This document shows positions 33,300 through 42,494 of a stretch of DNA of 64,000 nt, one piece after another. Numbering within the stretch: position 1 is the first letter of the stretch; each line of letters starts with the position of its first letter. Made by a program: the position numbers and the translations under genes. This stretch comes from Erythrobacter sp. Its GTDB lineage: Bacteria; Pseudomonadota; Alphaproteobacteria; Sphingomonadales; Sphingomonadaceae. The notes beneath the pieces were generated by a model. The model was not told the DNA's origin. It did no database searches and worked only from the letters and a program-made list of their open reading frames with translations. The stretch lies in assembly GCA_009993605.1 (NCBI GenBank), contig JAACTB010000007.1, positions 707,333 through 771,332 of the forward strand, written 5' to 3'.

Positions 33300-34747
33300 A
33301 CGAGCTTCCATTCCCAGCCGAGCGGATCGCCGTCCATCACTTCCACGCCACTGGCGGCAAGGCTGGCACGGATCGCATCCGACGTGGCGAAATCCTTGGC
33401 AAGGCGCGCTTCCTTGCGGCGCAGCAGATCGGCTTCGATCTCGGCTTCGGTGATCTGGGCGTCCTTGGGCCGAATGCGAAGATCGGCGCGCGTGAGATCG
33501 AAGATGTCGAGGCCGAGCACCCGGTCCATCTCTTCGACGACGGCGCGCTTCATTCCCGCATCGACCTTCTTGATCGCAAGCGCCTCTTCCAGCGCGGTCA
33601 GAGCGATCGGCGTGTTCAGATCATCCGCGATCGCGCCATCGAATTTCGAAAGAACGGACGCGAATTTCGGATGTTCGGCGACGGCCTGCGAAGCTTCGTC
33701 CCTCAGCGCCTCCACAGCGATAACCAACCGCTTCAACCGCGTCAGCGCAGCGCCCATTCCTTCCCAACTGAACTCCAGTTCGCTGCGGTAATGCGCCTGA
33801 AGGCACATCATCCTGTAGGCGAGCGGATGATAACCCTTGTCGATCAGCAGCTGGAGCCGCAGGAACTCGCCCGACGATTTGCTCATCTTGCCCGAACGCT
33901 CGACGAGGAAATTGTTGTGCATCCAGATCTTCGCACCCGAATGCGTCGCTTCGTCCAAGCCGCCACAGCCACAGAAGGCTTGGTTCTGCGCGATCTCGTT
34001 GGGGTGGTGGATTTCGCGGTGATCGATCCCGCCGGTGTGGATATCGAAAGGGAAGCCCAGCAGTTTCTCCCCCATCACCGAACATTCGAGATGCCAGCCC
34101 GGCGCGCCCTTGCCCCAAGGGCTGTCCCATTCCATCTGCCGCTTCTCGCCCGGCGGCGTCTTGCGCCAGATCGCGAAATCGGCGGCGTTGCGCTTGCCTT
34201 CGACCGTATCGATCCGGCCCTCACCCTCTTCGGTGACGGCCCTCGCCAATCGGCCGTAATCCTCGATTGTCGAAACGTCGAAATAGAGCCCGCTGTCGAG
34301 TTCGTAGCAGTGCCTGTCCGCGATGCTTTTCGCGAAGTCGATCATCGGCTCGATGTAATCGGTGGCGACCGACCATTTGGCCGGCTGGCGGATGTTTAGG
34401 GCGGCGATATCCGCCTTGAAGGCCTCGGTGTAATGCGCTGCGATATCCCAGATCGACTTCTCGGATTTCGCAGCAGCCTTTTCCAGCTTGTCCTCGCCCG
34501 CATCGGCGTCGTCGGTAAGATGGCCGACATCGGTGATGTTGATGATGTGGGTGAGATCGTAGCCCTTCCAGCTCAGCGTCCGGCCCAAGACGTCCGCAAA
34601 GACATAGGCGCGCATATTGCCGATATGGGGGTAGTTGTAGACGGTCGGCCCGCAGCTATAGACGCGCGCCTCGCCCTCATGGACGGGCTGGAATTCCTCC
34701 AGTGATCGGGTCAGCGAGTTGAAAAGCTTGAGCGGGGTATCAGCCAT
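33296..34747 (-). CDS. cysS: Cysteinyl-tRNA synthetase
   Basis: A 483-residue class I aminoacyl-tRNA synthetase that charges tRNA-Cys. The product has the HIGN signature (NYPHIGNMRAY), the KMSKS loop (SGKMSKSSGEF), and zinc ligands including Cys in YSCGPTVYN and LECSVMG with the following GGIDHREIHHPNE. Length matches the family. It ends coupled to the 2-hydroxyacid dehydrogenase and starts 25 bases after the nitroreductase gene. Confidence 0.95.
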   Translation of the reverse strand: MADTPLKLFNSLTRSLEEFQPVHEGEARVYSCGPTVYNYPHIGNMRAYVFADVLGRTLSWKGYDLTHIINITDVGHLTDDADAGEDKLEKAAAKSEKSIWDIAAHYTEAFKADIAALNIRQPAKWSVATDYIEPMIDFAKSIADRHCYELDSGLYFDVSTIEDYGRLARAVTEEGEGRIDTVEGKRNAADFAIWRKTPPGEKRQMEWDSPWGKGAPGWHLECSVMGEKLLGFPFDIHTGGIDHREIHHPNEIAQNQAFCGCGGLDEATHSGAKIWMHNNFLVERSGKMSKSSGEFLRLQLLIDKGYHPLAYRMMCLQAHYRSELEFSWEGMGAALTRLKRLVIAVEALRDEASQAVAEHPKFASVLSKFDGAIADDLNTPIALTALEEALAIKKVDAGMKRAVVEEMDRVLGLDIFDLTRADLRIRPKDAQITEAEIEADLLRRKEARLAKDFATSDAIRASLAASGVEVMDGDPLGWEWKLV

Positions 34748-34772
34748 GGAGCGCGCTTAAGCCGCAGGGCTG

Positions 34773-35447
34773 CTACTGCCAACCCTCCCAGCGCACGCTT
34801 TCGTCGAGACCGGCGCGCTTCACGTCGAAGCGGTTCACCGCCGCACCCTCGTCGCGATAGCCGATCGCCACGCCGCAGAAGAAGATGTGATCCTCGGGAA
34901 TGTCGACCACCTCGCGGATCTGCGGGGAATAGACCGCCCATGCTTCCTGGAAGCAGCTGTCCAGCCCCTCCTCGCGCAGCAGCAGCGCAACGGTCTGCAA
35001 CCACATGCCGATATCCGACCATTGCGGCGGGCCCATATATTTAGGCGTATGGACCAGCATCAAAACTGGCGCGCCGAAGGCCCGAAAATTGCGCGCGAAC
35101 CATTCGAGCCGCTTGCCCTTGTCCTCGCGCGTGATGTCGAGCGCGCCATACATGTCCTCGCCGACACCGAAGCGGCGCTGCTCGTAAGCCCCGTCGAGAT
35201 CGGGCGGATAGATGTCGTATTCGGGTTTATGTGCCGCGCGGCCCTTGGGAAATTCCTCGGCAATGCGGTCGAACAGTTTCTGCATCGGCTCGCCCGTAAG
35301 GACGATGCCATGCCAGGGCTGCGTATTGCCGCCGGACGGCGAGCGCTGGGCCTTTTCGAGGATGCGGGTGAGGATTTCGCGCTCGACCGGCTGGTCGGCA
35401 AAGGCGCGGACGGAGCGGCGGGTGGCGACGGCGTCGGAGACCTTCAC
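34773..35447 (-). CDS. Nitroreductase-family flavoprotein
   Basis: A 224-residue FMN-dependent oxidoreductase. The FMN-binding opening TRRSVRAF and [12 protein letters not shown], and the C-terminal [12 protein letters not shown], are typical of NfnB-like nitroreductases. The GTG start at 35447 overlaps the cobT stop (GTGA), so the two are coupled. BluB, a related enzyme that makes the lower ligand of B12, was considered because of cobT, but its typical motifs are not seen. Substrate unknown. Confidence 0.85.
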   Translation of the reverse strand: MKVSDAVATRRSVRAFADQPVEREILTRILEKAQRSPSGGNTQPWHGIVLTGEPMQKLFDRIAEEFPKGRAAHKPEYDIYPPDLDGAYEQRRFGVGEDMYGALDITREDKGKRLEWFARNFRAFGAPVLMLVHTPKYMGPPQWSDIGMWLQTVALLLREEGLDSCFQEAWAVYSPQIREVVDIPEDHIFFCGVAIGYRDEGAAVNRFDVKRAGLDESVRWEGWQ

Positions 35448-37273
35448 CCGTTTTCCCCCTCGAACAAAGCCGCAAGCTGTTCGATGATCGTCCCGCCCAA
35501 TTGCTCGACATCCATGATCGTGACCGAGCGTTTGTAGTAGCGCGTCACGTCGTGCCCGATGCCGATCGCGGCGAGCTGGACGGGCGACTGCTTCTCGATC
35601 CAGCCGATCACCTTGCGCAGATGTCCTTCGAGATAGCCCGCCTGATTGACGCTCAGCGTGCTGTCGTCGACCGGCGCGCCGTCGCTGATGACCATCAGGA
35701 TGCGGCGATCCTCGGGCCGGGCGAGCAGGCGGGTGTGCGCCCATAACAGCGCCTCGCCGTCGATGTTTTCCTTGAGCAGCCCCTCGCGCATCATCAGGCC
35801 GAGATTGCGGCGCGCGCGGCGCCAGGGCTCGTCCGCCTTCTTGTAAATGATGTGCCGAAGATCGTTGAGGCGGCCCGGATCGGCTGGGCGACCGTCCGCC
35901 AGCCACGCCTCGCGGCTCTGCCCGCCTTTCCAGGCGCGGGTGGTGAAGCCCAGAATCTCGGTCTTCACCCCGCAGCGTTCCAGCGTTCGCGCGAGGATAT
36001 CGGCGCTGATCGCCGCGATCGAAATCGGACGCCCGCGCATCGAGCCCGAATTGTCGATCAGCAGCGTGACGACCGTGTCCTTGAACTCGGTATCGCGCTC
36101 GATCTTGTAGCTGAGCGCATGGCCAGGGCTTATGACCACGCGGGTAAGGCGCGCGGCATCCAACAGCCCTTCTTCCTGGTCGAAATCCCAGCTGCGGTTC
36201 TGCTGCGCCATGAGACGGCGCTGCAACCGGTTGGCGAGGCGGGTGACGATGCCCTGCAATCCGGCCAGCTGGCTATCGAGATAGGTTCTGAGCCGATCGA
36301 GCTCCTCGTGGTCGCACAGTTCGGGGGCTTCGACCACCTCGTCGAACTTCTCGGTGAAGGCGCGATAGTCGAACTGTTCGGGCAGGTCGGTCCAGGGGCG
36401 GTTCGGGCGGACGGGCTGCATCCCCTCCTCGCCATCATCGGCGGGATCGCCCTCGCCCATTTCCTGATCACCGCCATCCTCGCCATCGGTGTCGGCATCG
36501 CTCTCGCCCTGGGCGGGTTCGCCCGCGATCTCGGAGGATTGCGGTTCGGAATCGCCCTCGTCCTGCTCGTCTTCGCCGGTCTCGTCCTCCTCCGGCGCCT
36601 CGCCCTCGTCATCGCCGGTATCGTCGCCGGTATCGTCCGCATCTTCGGGCAGGGTGAGGTCGAGATGACGCAGCATGTCGAGCGTCAATTGCTGGAAGGC
36701 GCGCTGGTCTTCGAGATTGTCGACCATGGAGGCGATGTCCGCCCCCGCCTTGGCTTCGATTTCCTCGCGCACCATGTCGACGCCCGCGCGGGCGCGCTCG
36801 GGGATCGGCTCGCCCGTCAACGCTTCGCGCAGCATCAGGGAAAGCGCGGTGGGGAGCGGTACCTGCGAAGCCTCGTTCGCGCGGGCGATCGGGTCGGACG
36901 CGGTGCGCATCTCCACCGCCGAGGTAAGGTTGCCGCGAATCCCCGCATAGCGCGTGGCGCCCAGCGATTCGTAGCGCGTCTGCTCGATCGCGTCGTAACA
37001 GGCGCGCGCGATCGGCTCGCGCGGCGCTCCGGTCGAATGGACCCCCTCGTCGTGGTGGCGCAGGCGTAGCGCGAAACTGTCGGCAAAGCCGCGCGCCTGC
37101 CGCGCCTGGTCGGGCGGCAGAGTGCGGCCCGGCAGGGGAACGCGGAAATTCTTGCCCGCCTGAGCCGGGCTGTCCGCGCTCCAGGCGACTTCGACCTCTT
37201 CCTCGCGGGCGAGCGCGCGGGCCGTGCCGGTCAGTGCCTGCTTGAAACGATCGAGCGGTGTCTGTTCGGTCAT
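35444..37273 (-). CDS. cobT: CobT-type cobaltochelatase subunit with VWA domain
   Basis: A 609-residue protein of the CobT family. The N-terminal half contains a long acidic low-complexity segment (Glu/Asp-rich, around residues 210-285), and the C-terminal part is a von Willebrand A domain with the MIDAS motif DNSGSMRG. CobT works with CobN and the AAA+ subunit CobS to insert cobalt into hydrogenobyrinic acid diamide. Neither cobN nor cobS is nearby, so the complex role here is inferred from the family. The gene overlaps the following nitroreductase and begins 10 bases after the transaldolase-like gene ends. Confidence 0.9.
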   Translation of the reverse strand: MTEQTPLDRFKQALTGTARALAREEEVEVAWSADSPAQAGKNFRVPLPGRTLPPDQARQARGFADSFALRLRHHDEGVHSTGAPREPIARACYDAIEQTRYESLGATRYAGIRGNLTSAVEMRTASDPIARANEASQVPLPTALSLMLREALTGEPIPERARAGVDMVREEIEAKAGADIASMVDNLEDQRAFQQLTLDMLRHLDLTLPEDADDTGDDTGDDEGEAPEEDETGEDEQDEGDSEPQSSEIAGEPAQGESDADTDGEDGGDQEMGEGDPADDGEEGMQPVRPNRPWTDLPEQFDYRAFTEKFDEVVEAPELCDHEELDRLRTYLDSQLAGLQGIVTRLANRLQRRLMAQQNRSWDFDQEEGLLDAARLTRVVISPGHALSYKIERDTEFKDTVVTLLIDNSGSMRGRPISIAAISADILARTLERCGVKTEILGFTTRAWKGGQSREAWLADGRPADPGRLNDLRHIIYKKADEPWRRARRNLGLMMREGLLKENIDGEALLWAHTRLLARPEDRRILMVISDGAPVDDSTLSVNQAGYLEGHLRKVIGWIEKQSPVQLAAIGIGHDVTRYYKRSVTIMDVEQLGGTIIEQLAALFEGENG

Positions 37274-37283
37274 ACCGTCAAAA

Positions 37284-37937
37284 TCACAGGATCGACTGGC
37301 CCGTTCCCGCCCAGTCCTTCAGGAACCCTTCGATCCCCTTGTCGGTGAGGACGTGGTTGAAGAGCGCCGTGATCACCTTGGGCGGCATGGTCGCAACATC
37401 CGCGCCGATGCGCGCGCTTTCCAGCACGTGGGTCGCATGGCGGATGCTGGCGGCGAGGATTTCGGTCTCGTAACCGTAATTGTCGTAGATCAGGCGGATA
37501 TCGCGGATGAGGTCCATCCCGTCGAAGCCGTTATCGTCATGCCGTCCGATGAAGGGCGAGATGAAGGTCGCCCCGGCCTTCGCCGCCAGCAGCGCCTGAT
37601 TGGCGGAAAAGCACAGCGTGACGTTCACCATCGTGCCGTCTTCGGCCAGCGCCTTGCAGGTTTTGAGGCCATCGATCGTCAGCGGCACCTTGATGCAGAC
37701 ATTGTCCGCTATGGCGCGCAGCTTGTCCGCTTCCTTCATCATCGTCGGATGGTCGAGCGCCACGACCTCCGCGCTCACCGGCCCGTCGACCAGCGCGCAA
37801 ATTTCCTTCGTCACCTCCATGAAATCGCGCCCAGACTTGGCGATCAACGAAGGATTGGTGGTGACGCCATCGAGGAGACCGATATCGATCAGCTCTTCGA
37901 TCTCGGAAATTTCGGCGGTGTCGGCAAAGAATTTCAT
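37284..37937 (-). CDS. Transaldolase-like / fructose-6-phosphate aldolase family protein
   Basis: A 217-residue TIM-barrel enzyme of the short transaldolase class. The Schiff-base lysine is in VCIKVPLT; the [13 protein letters not shown] and [13 protein letters not shown] blocks and the C-terminal GIEGFLKDW are intact. The short length fits TalC/Fsa-type proteins. Whether it acts as transaldolase in the pentose phosphate pathway or as fructose-6-phosphate aldolase cannot be decided by sequence. It precedes cobT on the same strand. Confidence 0.92.
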   Translation of the reverse strand: MKFFADTAEISEIEELIDIGLLDGVTTNPSLIAKSGRDFMEVTKEICALVDGPVSAEVVALDHPTMMKEADKLRAIADNVCIKVPLTIDGLKTCKALAEDGTMVNVTLCFSANQALLAAKAGATFISPFIGRHDDNGFDGMDLIRDIRLIYDNYGYETEILAASIRHATHVLESARIGADVATMPPKVITALFNHVLTDKGIEGFLKDWAGTGQSIL

Positions 37938-38040
37938 GTGGCGAGCGCTCCTGTCACGAACCGGTCATAAAAATCCGGCTGGGGAAGATTTCACTTTCGT
38001 GTCGCTTATGCGACAGATTTCCAACCGGAGTTACCGTCCC

Positions 38041-38688
38041 GTGTCGAACAGATTTCCGGCCCTTGCGATCGGCTTTGCCGCCCTGGGCGCCTTTATGCAA
38101 CCGACTGCCGCCAAAGCCGCCACCAGCGACGACGAGCTGTGGATCGAGACGGGGATCAAGGGCGATATCGCACCGGGTACGGACTTCAAGCTCGAGCTGG
38201 AAACGCGCCGTCGCGAGGGGCCGAACGAATATATTCTCGGCGCCGAAGTGAACACCGACGTGTCGAGCGCATTGGCGCTTGGCGGTGGGATCGAGATTCA
38301 CGACGAGGACGGCTTCACCGAAGTCCGCCCCTATCAGCAGTTGACCTTCGGGCTCGGCAAATTCGATTTCCGCAGCCGGATCGAGGAACGCTTCTACGAC
38401 GGCGCCGACCGCATGGCCCTGCGCCTGCGCCAGCGCGCCCGCTTCCGTACGCCGATCGCGGAGAAGATCACCGGCTTCGCCTCGGGCGAACTGCTCTACC
38501 AATTGCGCGACCGCAACGAGGGCGGCCCCGAGCGGATCGACCAATGGCGCCTCAACGCCGGCGCAACCGCCCGGATCGCGCCGGAACTGGAACTGACGGG
38601 GGGCTATCTCTTCCAGATCCGCCCGCGCGACAACGGCAATACACGGCACACCCATGTGAGTCAGGTGTCGCTGTTTTATCGGTTTTGA
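38041..38688 (+). CDS. DUF2490-type exported beta-barrel protein
   Basis: A 215-residue exported protein: signal peptide ending in AAKAATSDDE, then alternating beta strands (DELWIETGIKGDIAPGTDFKLELETRRREGPNEYI, then FRSRIEERFYDG, MALRLRQRARF) and a final SLFYRF typical of outer-membrane barrels. The style matches DUF2490. The GTG at 38041 has CGGAG ten bases upstream; an ATG at 38008 is also possible. It is divergent from the transaldolase-like gene. Function unknown. Confidence 0.75.
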   Translation: MSNRFPALAIGFAALGAFMQPTAAKAATSDDELWIETGIKGDIAPGTDFKLELETRRREGPNEYILGAEVNTDVSSALALGGGIEIHDEDGFTEVRPYQQLTFGLGKFDFRSRIEERFYDGADRMALRLRQRARFRTPIAEKITGFASGELLYQLRDRNEGGPERIDQWRLNAGATARIAPELELTGGYLFQIRPRDNGNTRHTHVSQVSLFYRF

Positions 38689-38868
38689 GGAATGCGAGGT
38701 TGGGGGCTGGTGAAACGGCTTTATCGTGCGACGGCAGTTGTGGGTCACACACTGTCTGGCGGATTCTGGAGCGAGAAAACCGACAAAGCGTCGACATATC
38801 GGAATTTTTATGATGGTACGAAACTGCCACCGTCGTAGTCACCCAATGGAAGGGGCACACTGTACGAC

Positions 38869-39279
38869 ATGATTTTTTGGCACCGCCTGCGTCGCCATCC
38901 GATCCTCGTGGGGCTAGCGCTTGCTTTGGGCTTCGCTGTCGAGGTTTTGGACACTGCATTGTTCACGCATGCGCTTGGCAGACCCTTCACTGTAAGCGAA
39001 CCCGCCGCTTGGGTAGTGAATGCCCTTTTGACGGCAATGCCTCTGATTGCTCTGGCATTTCAAGCGCGGCAACATGTAGTTCCGTGGATTATGGGGTTTG
39101 TATTTTCGGCTGGCCTGAGATGGTGGTGGCTTCAGAAGGGTATCGCTTATCAACGCAACCCAAATGGTTCGGGAGTCGACTTAGGCGGGGCCGTCGTAAT
39201 GCTGTTCGCCCCCTTTGCCATAGCCGGGGCGTGCCTCTTGCTAAACCGCAGACTAACCCGCGAACACGCTGTTAGCTAA
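38869..39279 (+). CDS. Small integral membrane protein of unknown function
   Basis: A 136-residue protein with four hydrophobic stretches (PILVGLALALGFAVEVL, AAWVVNALLTAMPLIALAF, VVPWIMGFVFSAG, GAVVMLFAPFAIAGACLLL) and Arg/His-rich ends. No family is recognised. The gene and its flanks (about 38690-39400) are visibly more A/T-rich than neighbouring genes, which suggests recent gain. No strong ribosome site precedes the ATG. Confidence 0.6.
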   Translation: MIFWHRLRRHPILVGLALALGFAVEVLDTALFTHALGRPFTVSEPAAWVVNALLTAMPLIALAFQARQHVVPWIMGFVFSAGLRWWWLQKGIAYQRNPNGSGVDLGGAVVMLFAPFAIAGACLLLNRRLTREHAVS

Positions 39280-39420
39280 CCAACTCAATTTTCGCCATTC
39301 GTCCCGCTGCTTTACAAATGACCAAAACGTAGACTTTTTGATCGTCCAGTACCTCGGGGGAAGCACCCCAGTGAGGTGCGATTTCCGCCGATCCGTCCCT
39401 CCGCTTCCCGCCCTTAAACC

Positions 39421-40161
39421 TCAGAAAGCCGCTTCCGCGCCGAATACGCCGGCGATCAGCGGGTCGTTCGCGCTGCGCGGATTGGCGCGGATCAGGCTTT
39501 CCTCGCGGCCGATCTCGTTCCAAATCGTGTCGTCGATCCGGCTGGCAAAGGTGGTCGCGATGCGCGGCACGTCGACACCGGTGAGGCCCGCCAGCAATTC
39601 GCCGACCAGAGGATCCTGCGCGACGCGCATCGCCTGGCCGAGTTCGGGGACCATCGCATCGATCAGGCGCGATCCCATGCTGCCGCGCAGATAGGATGTC
39701 GCCGCGGTCGGCCCGCCGCGCACCAGATCGATCGCGTTTTGAAAGCCGATCACGCGCACCGCGTCGGTCACGATCGGGGCCGCGCGATAGGCCGCGTCAT
39801 AGGCGAAATTGGCGAAGGCATCTTCCAGCCGGTTCTTGAACAGGGCCGAGGTGAGGATGCGCCCGAGCACGTCGCCGCGCGCGCCGAGCAGGCCGCCGAG
39901 GCCGAGCTGCGCCACCTGCGCGTCCCAGAAGCCGTCGGGCTGCAACATTCGCGTGAAAGCCCGCTCGCTCGACAGGAAGAGCAGGCGCTCGACCGCATCG
40001 ACGAGGCTGAAGCCGCCATTGCCGAAGCTGGTGCAGGCAGGCAGCGACAACAGCGCCGCGCCCGCGCCCAGCCCGCCGCCGACCTTTCCGAGAAAAGCCC
40101 GACGCCCGGTCGGACGCTCGAACGTGGATACGGCATTGGGTAGGGTGAGAATATCGGTCAT
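39421..40161 (-). CDS. DUF4197-family exported lipoprotein
   Basis: A 246-residue protein. The N-terminus carries a twin-arginine-like signal (TGRRAFLGKVGGGLGAGAALLSLPAC) ending in a lipobox LPAC, and the mature part is helical with the DUF4197 pattern (RLEDAFANFAYDAAYRAAPIVTDAVRVIGFQNAIDLVRGG). Function of this family is unknown. GAGGAG lies upstream of the ATG with eight-base spacing. It is divergent from priA. Confidence 0.82.
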   Translation of the reverse strand: MTDILTLPNAVSTFERPTGRRAFLGKVGGGLGAGAALLSLPACTSFGNGGFSLVDAVERLLFLSSERAFTRMLQPDGFWDAQVAQLGLGGLLGARGDVLGRILTSALFKNRLEDAFANFAYDAAYRAAPIVTDAVRVIGFQNAIDLVRGGPTAATSYLRGSMGSRLIDAMVPELGQAMRVAQDPLVGELLAGLTGVDVPRIATTFASRIDDTIWNEIGREESLIRANPRSANDPLIAGVFGAEAAF

Positions 40162-40254
40162 CTAAAGTCTCCTCGAAGGTCCCACCCTTGTTATCAGTCA
40201 CTTGTTTTCAGCCACTTGTTTTAAGGGGCATGGCCCGCCCATATTGACGCATTC

Positions 40255-42420
40255 ATGAACCGCGTGCGCTGCCTCGTTCTCAATGCCGCCCTCGGCCCGC
40301 TCGATTACAAGGTCCCCGAAGGGATGTCGGTCGAGCCTGGGCAGGTCGTGGAATGTCCGCTCGGCCCGCGCGCGGTGATCGGAATCGTCTGGGAGGCGGA
40401 ACGGCTGCCCGGGGCCGAGGTTCCGGCGGAAAAACTGCGCGCCCTGAGAGGCTTGCTCCCCATCCCGCCGCTGCCCGCCCCGCTGCGGCGGCTGATCGAA
40501 TGGACCGCAGATTATTACTGCGCGCCTCTCGCCAGCGTCGCGCGCATGGCATTGAGTTCGGGCGGCGCACTGAAAGGTCCGGCGACGACGATAGAATACC
40601 GGCTGACAGGCGGCCTCCCCGAACGCATGACTCCGCAGCGCCAGGCCGCTTTGGAAGCACTGGAGGGGGAGCAGGCGACGATCCGAGAGCTGGCGGGCAT
40701 CGCGGGCGTATCGGAAGGCGTGCTGCGCGGCCTCGTCAATCAAGGCTGCCTCGAACCGGTCGAGGTCGATTGCGACCGGCCGTATCACCCCGCCCGCCCC
40801 GAATTCGCTCAGGTCGATCTGTCGGACCACCAACAGGCCGCCGCCGCCACGCTGGGCGAAGCGGTGAAGGCAGGCGCATTCGCTCCCTTCCTCCTCGACG
40901 GCGTGACCGGGTCGGGCAAGACCGAAACCTATTTCGAACCCATCGCCGAAGCCCTGCGGATGGATCGTCAGGTGCTCGTCCTGCTGCCCGAGATCGCGTT
41001 GACCGAGGCGTTCCTGTCGCGGTTCGAGGAAAGGTTCGGGGCCAAGCCGGTTCTGTGGCATTCCTCGCTCAAATCGACCGAGCGCCGCCGGGCCTGGCGC
41101 GCGATTGCCAACGGGACCGCGCAGGTCGTGGTCGGCGCGCGCTCGGCGCTGTTCCTGCCCTATGCCGCTCTCGGTCTGATCGTCGTCGACGAGGCGCATG
41201 AAGTCAGTTTCAAACAGGACGACGGCGTGCGCTACAACGCACGCGACGTGGCGGTGATGCGCGGCGCGTTCGAGGAAATTCCCGTCATCCTCGCCAGCGC
41301 GACCCCCGCTCTGGAAAGCCTCGCCATGGTAGAGAGCGGCACCTACGCCAAGCTCGACCTACCGAGCCGCTTCGGCGGAGCGGAAATGCCGACAATCCGC
41401 ACGGTGAACCTGACCGAACATGTTCCGGGGCGCGGATCGTGGCTCGCGCCGCCGCTGGTCGAAGCATTGGAGGATCGTCTGGCGCGCGGCGAACAATCGC
41501 TGCTGTTCCTCAACCGGCGCGGCTATGCGCCGCTGACCCTGTGCCGCAATTGCGGCTTCCGCTTCCAGTGCCCCAATTGCAGCGCCTGGCTGGTCGAGCA
41601 TCGCTTCTCGCGCCGCCTCGCCTGCCACCACTGCGGTCACGAGACGCCGCCGCCCGAAACCTGCCCCGATTGCGGCGAGCCCGATTGCCTCGTCGCCTGC
41701 GGTCCGGGGGTAGAGCGGATCGCCGACGAGGTGACGGAGCGCCTCCCCGACGCGCGCGTTTTCGTCGCCACATCCGACACGCTCAACTCGCCGGGACGCG
41801 CGGCGGAGTTCGTGACGCTGGTCGAAAGCGGCGGGGTGGACGTGATCGTCGGCACGCAATTGGTAACCAAGGGGTTCCATTTCCCCGATCTGACGCTGGT
41901 CGGCGTGGTCGATGCCGATCTCGGGCTGGAAGGGGGCGACCTGCGCGCGGCGGAACGCACCTACCAGCAGGTCGCGCAGGTCGCGGGGCGCGCGGGGCGC
42001 GGCTCGAAACCCGGCGAAGTGCTAATTCAGACCCGGCACCCCGACGCGCCCGTAATCGCCGCGCTGGCGGCAGGCGATCGCGACGCGTTCTACGAAGCCG
42101 AAACCGAAGCGCGCCGCATGGCGGGCGCCCCGCCCTTCGGAAGATGGGCCGCGATCATCGTCTCGAGCGAGGAGGAAAGCGACGCACGCGACGCGGCCCG
42201 CCGCATCGGCGATGCCCGCCCGCGCCAAGACGACATGGCAATCTATGGCCCCGCGCCCGCCCCGCTGAGTCTCTTAAGAGGCCGCTACCGCTATCGCCTG
42301 CTCATCAACGCCAAACGCAGCGCGCGCCTGCAGGACACCATCCGCGAATGGCTGAGCGCGCTTGACCATCCGGCGGGGGTGAGGGTGGGTGTCGATATCG
42401 ATCCGTATAGTTTCGTTTAG
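40255..42420 (+). CDS. priA: Primosomal protein N' (PriA helicase)
   Basis: A 721-residue 3'-5' helicase that restarts stalled replication forks. It has the N-terminal DNA-binding domain, the P-loop GVTGSGKTETYF, the DEAH box (VVDEAHEVS), the zinc-binding block with paired cysteines (LCRNCGFRFQCPNC, CHHCGH, TCPDCGEPDC) and the C-terminal helicase motif QVAGRAGRG. Length is normal for PriA. The gene starts 93 bases from the divergent DUF4197 gene. Confidence 0.95.
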   Translation: MNRVRCLVLNAALGPLDYKVPEGMSVEPGQVVECPLGPRAVIGIVWEAERLPGAEVPAEKLRALRGLLPIPPLPAPLRRLIEWTADYYCAPLASVARMALSSGGALKGPATTIEYRLTGGLPERMTPQRQAALEALEGEQATIRELAGIAGVSEGVLRGLVNQGCLEPVEVDCDRPYHPARPEFAQVDLSDHQQAAAATLGEAVKAGAFAPFLLDGVTGSGKTETYFEPIAEALRMDRQVLVLLPEIALTEAFLSRFEERFGAKPVLWHSSLKSTERRRAWRAIANGTAQVVVGARSALFLPYAALGLIVVDEAHEVSFKQDDGVRYNARDVAVMRGAFEEIPVILASATPALESLAMVESGTYAKLDLPSRFGGAEMPTIRTVNLTEHVPGRGSWLAPPLVEALEDRLARGEQSLLFLNRRGYAPLTLCRNCGFRFQCPNCSAWLVEHRFSRRLACHHCGHETPPPETCPDCGEPDCLVACGPGVERIADEVTERLPDARVFVATSDTLNSPGRAAEFVTLVESGGVDVIVGTQLVTKGFHFPDLTLVGVVDADLGLEGGDLRAAERTYQQVAQVAGRAGRGSKPGEVLIQTRHPDAPVIAALAAGDRDAFYEAETEARRMAGAPPFGRWAAIIVSSEEESDARDAARRIGDARPRQDDMAIYGPAPAPLSLLRGRYRYRLLINAKRSARLQDTIREWLSALDHPAGVRVGVDIDPYSFV

Positions 42421-42427
42421 ATCGAGA

Positions 42428-42456
42428 TTGTCAAAACCGACAGCCTTTCATAGACT
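42428..42456 (+). promoter_or_regulatory. Predicted promoter of the exported metalloprotease-like gene
   Basis: TTGTCA (42428-42433), a 17-base spacer and TAGACT (42451-42456), 39 bases before the ATG at 42495. It lies between priA and this gene, supporting independent expression. Confidence 0.5.
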
Positions 42457-42494
42457 GTTCTTAATGAGAATCGACGGTTTTGTGAGGGTAGACG

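Noticed and set aside
34773..35447. BluB (lower-ligand synthase) reading of the nitroreductase beside cobT
   Set aside because: The N-terminal SGGNTQPW style is that of general nitroreductases and the typical BluB residues are not seen.
39272..39523. 83-residue reverse frame in the A/T-rich segment
   Set aside because: Half of it overlaps the DUF4197 gene, and it has no ribosome site; the first-coded part is Arg-rich shadow. The tail sequence looks protein-like, but support is too thin.
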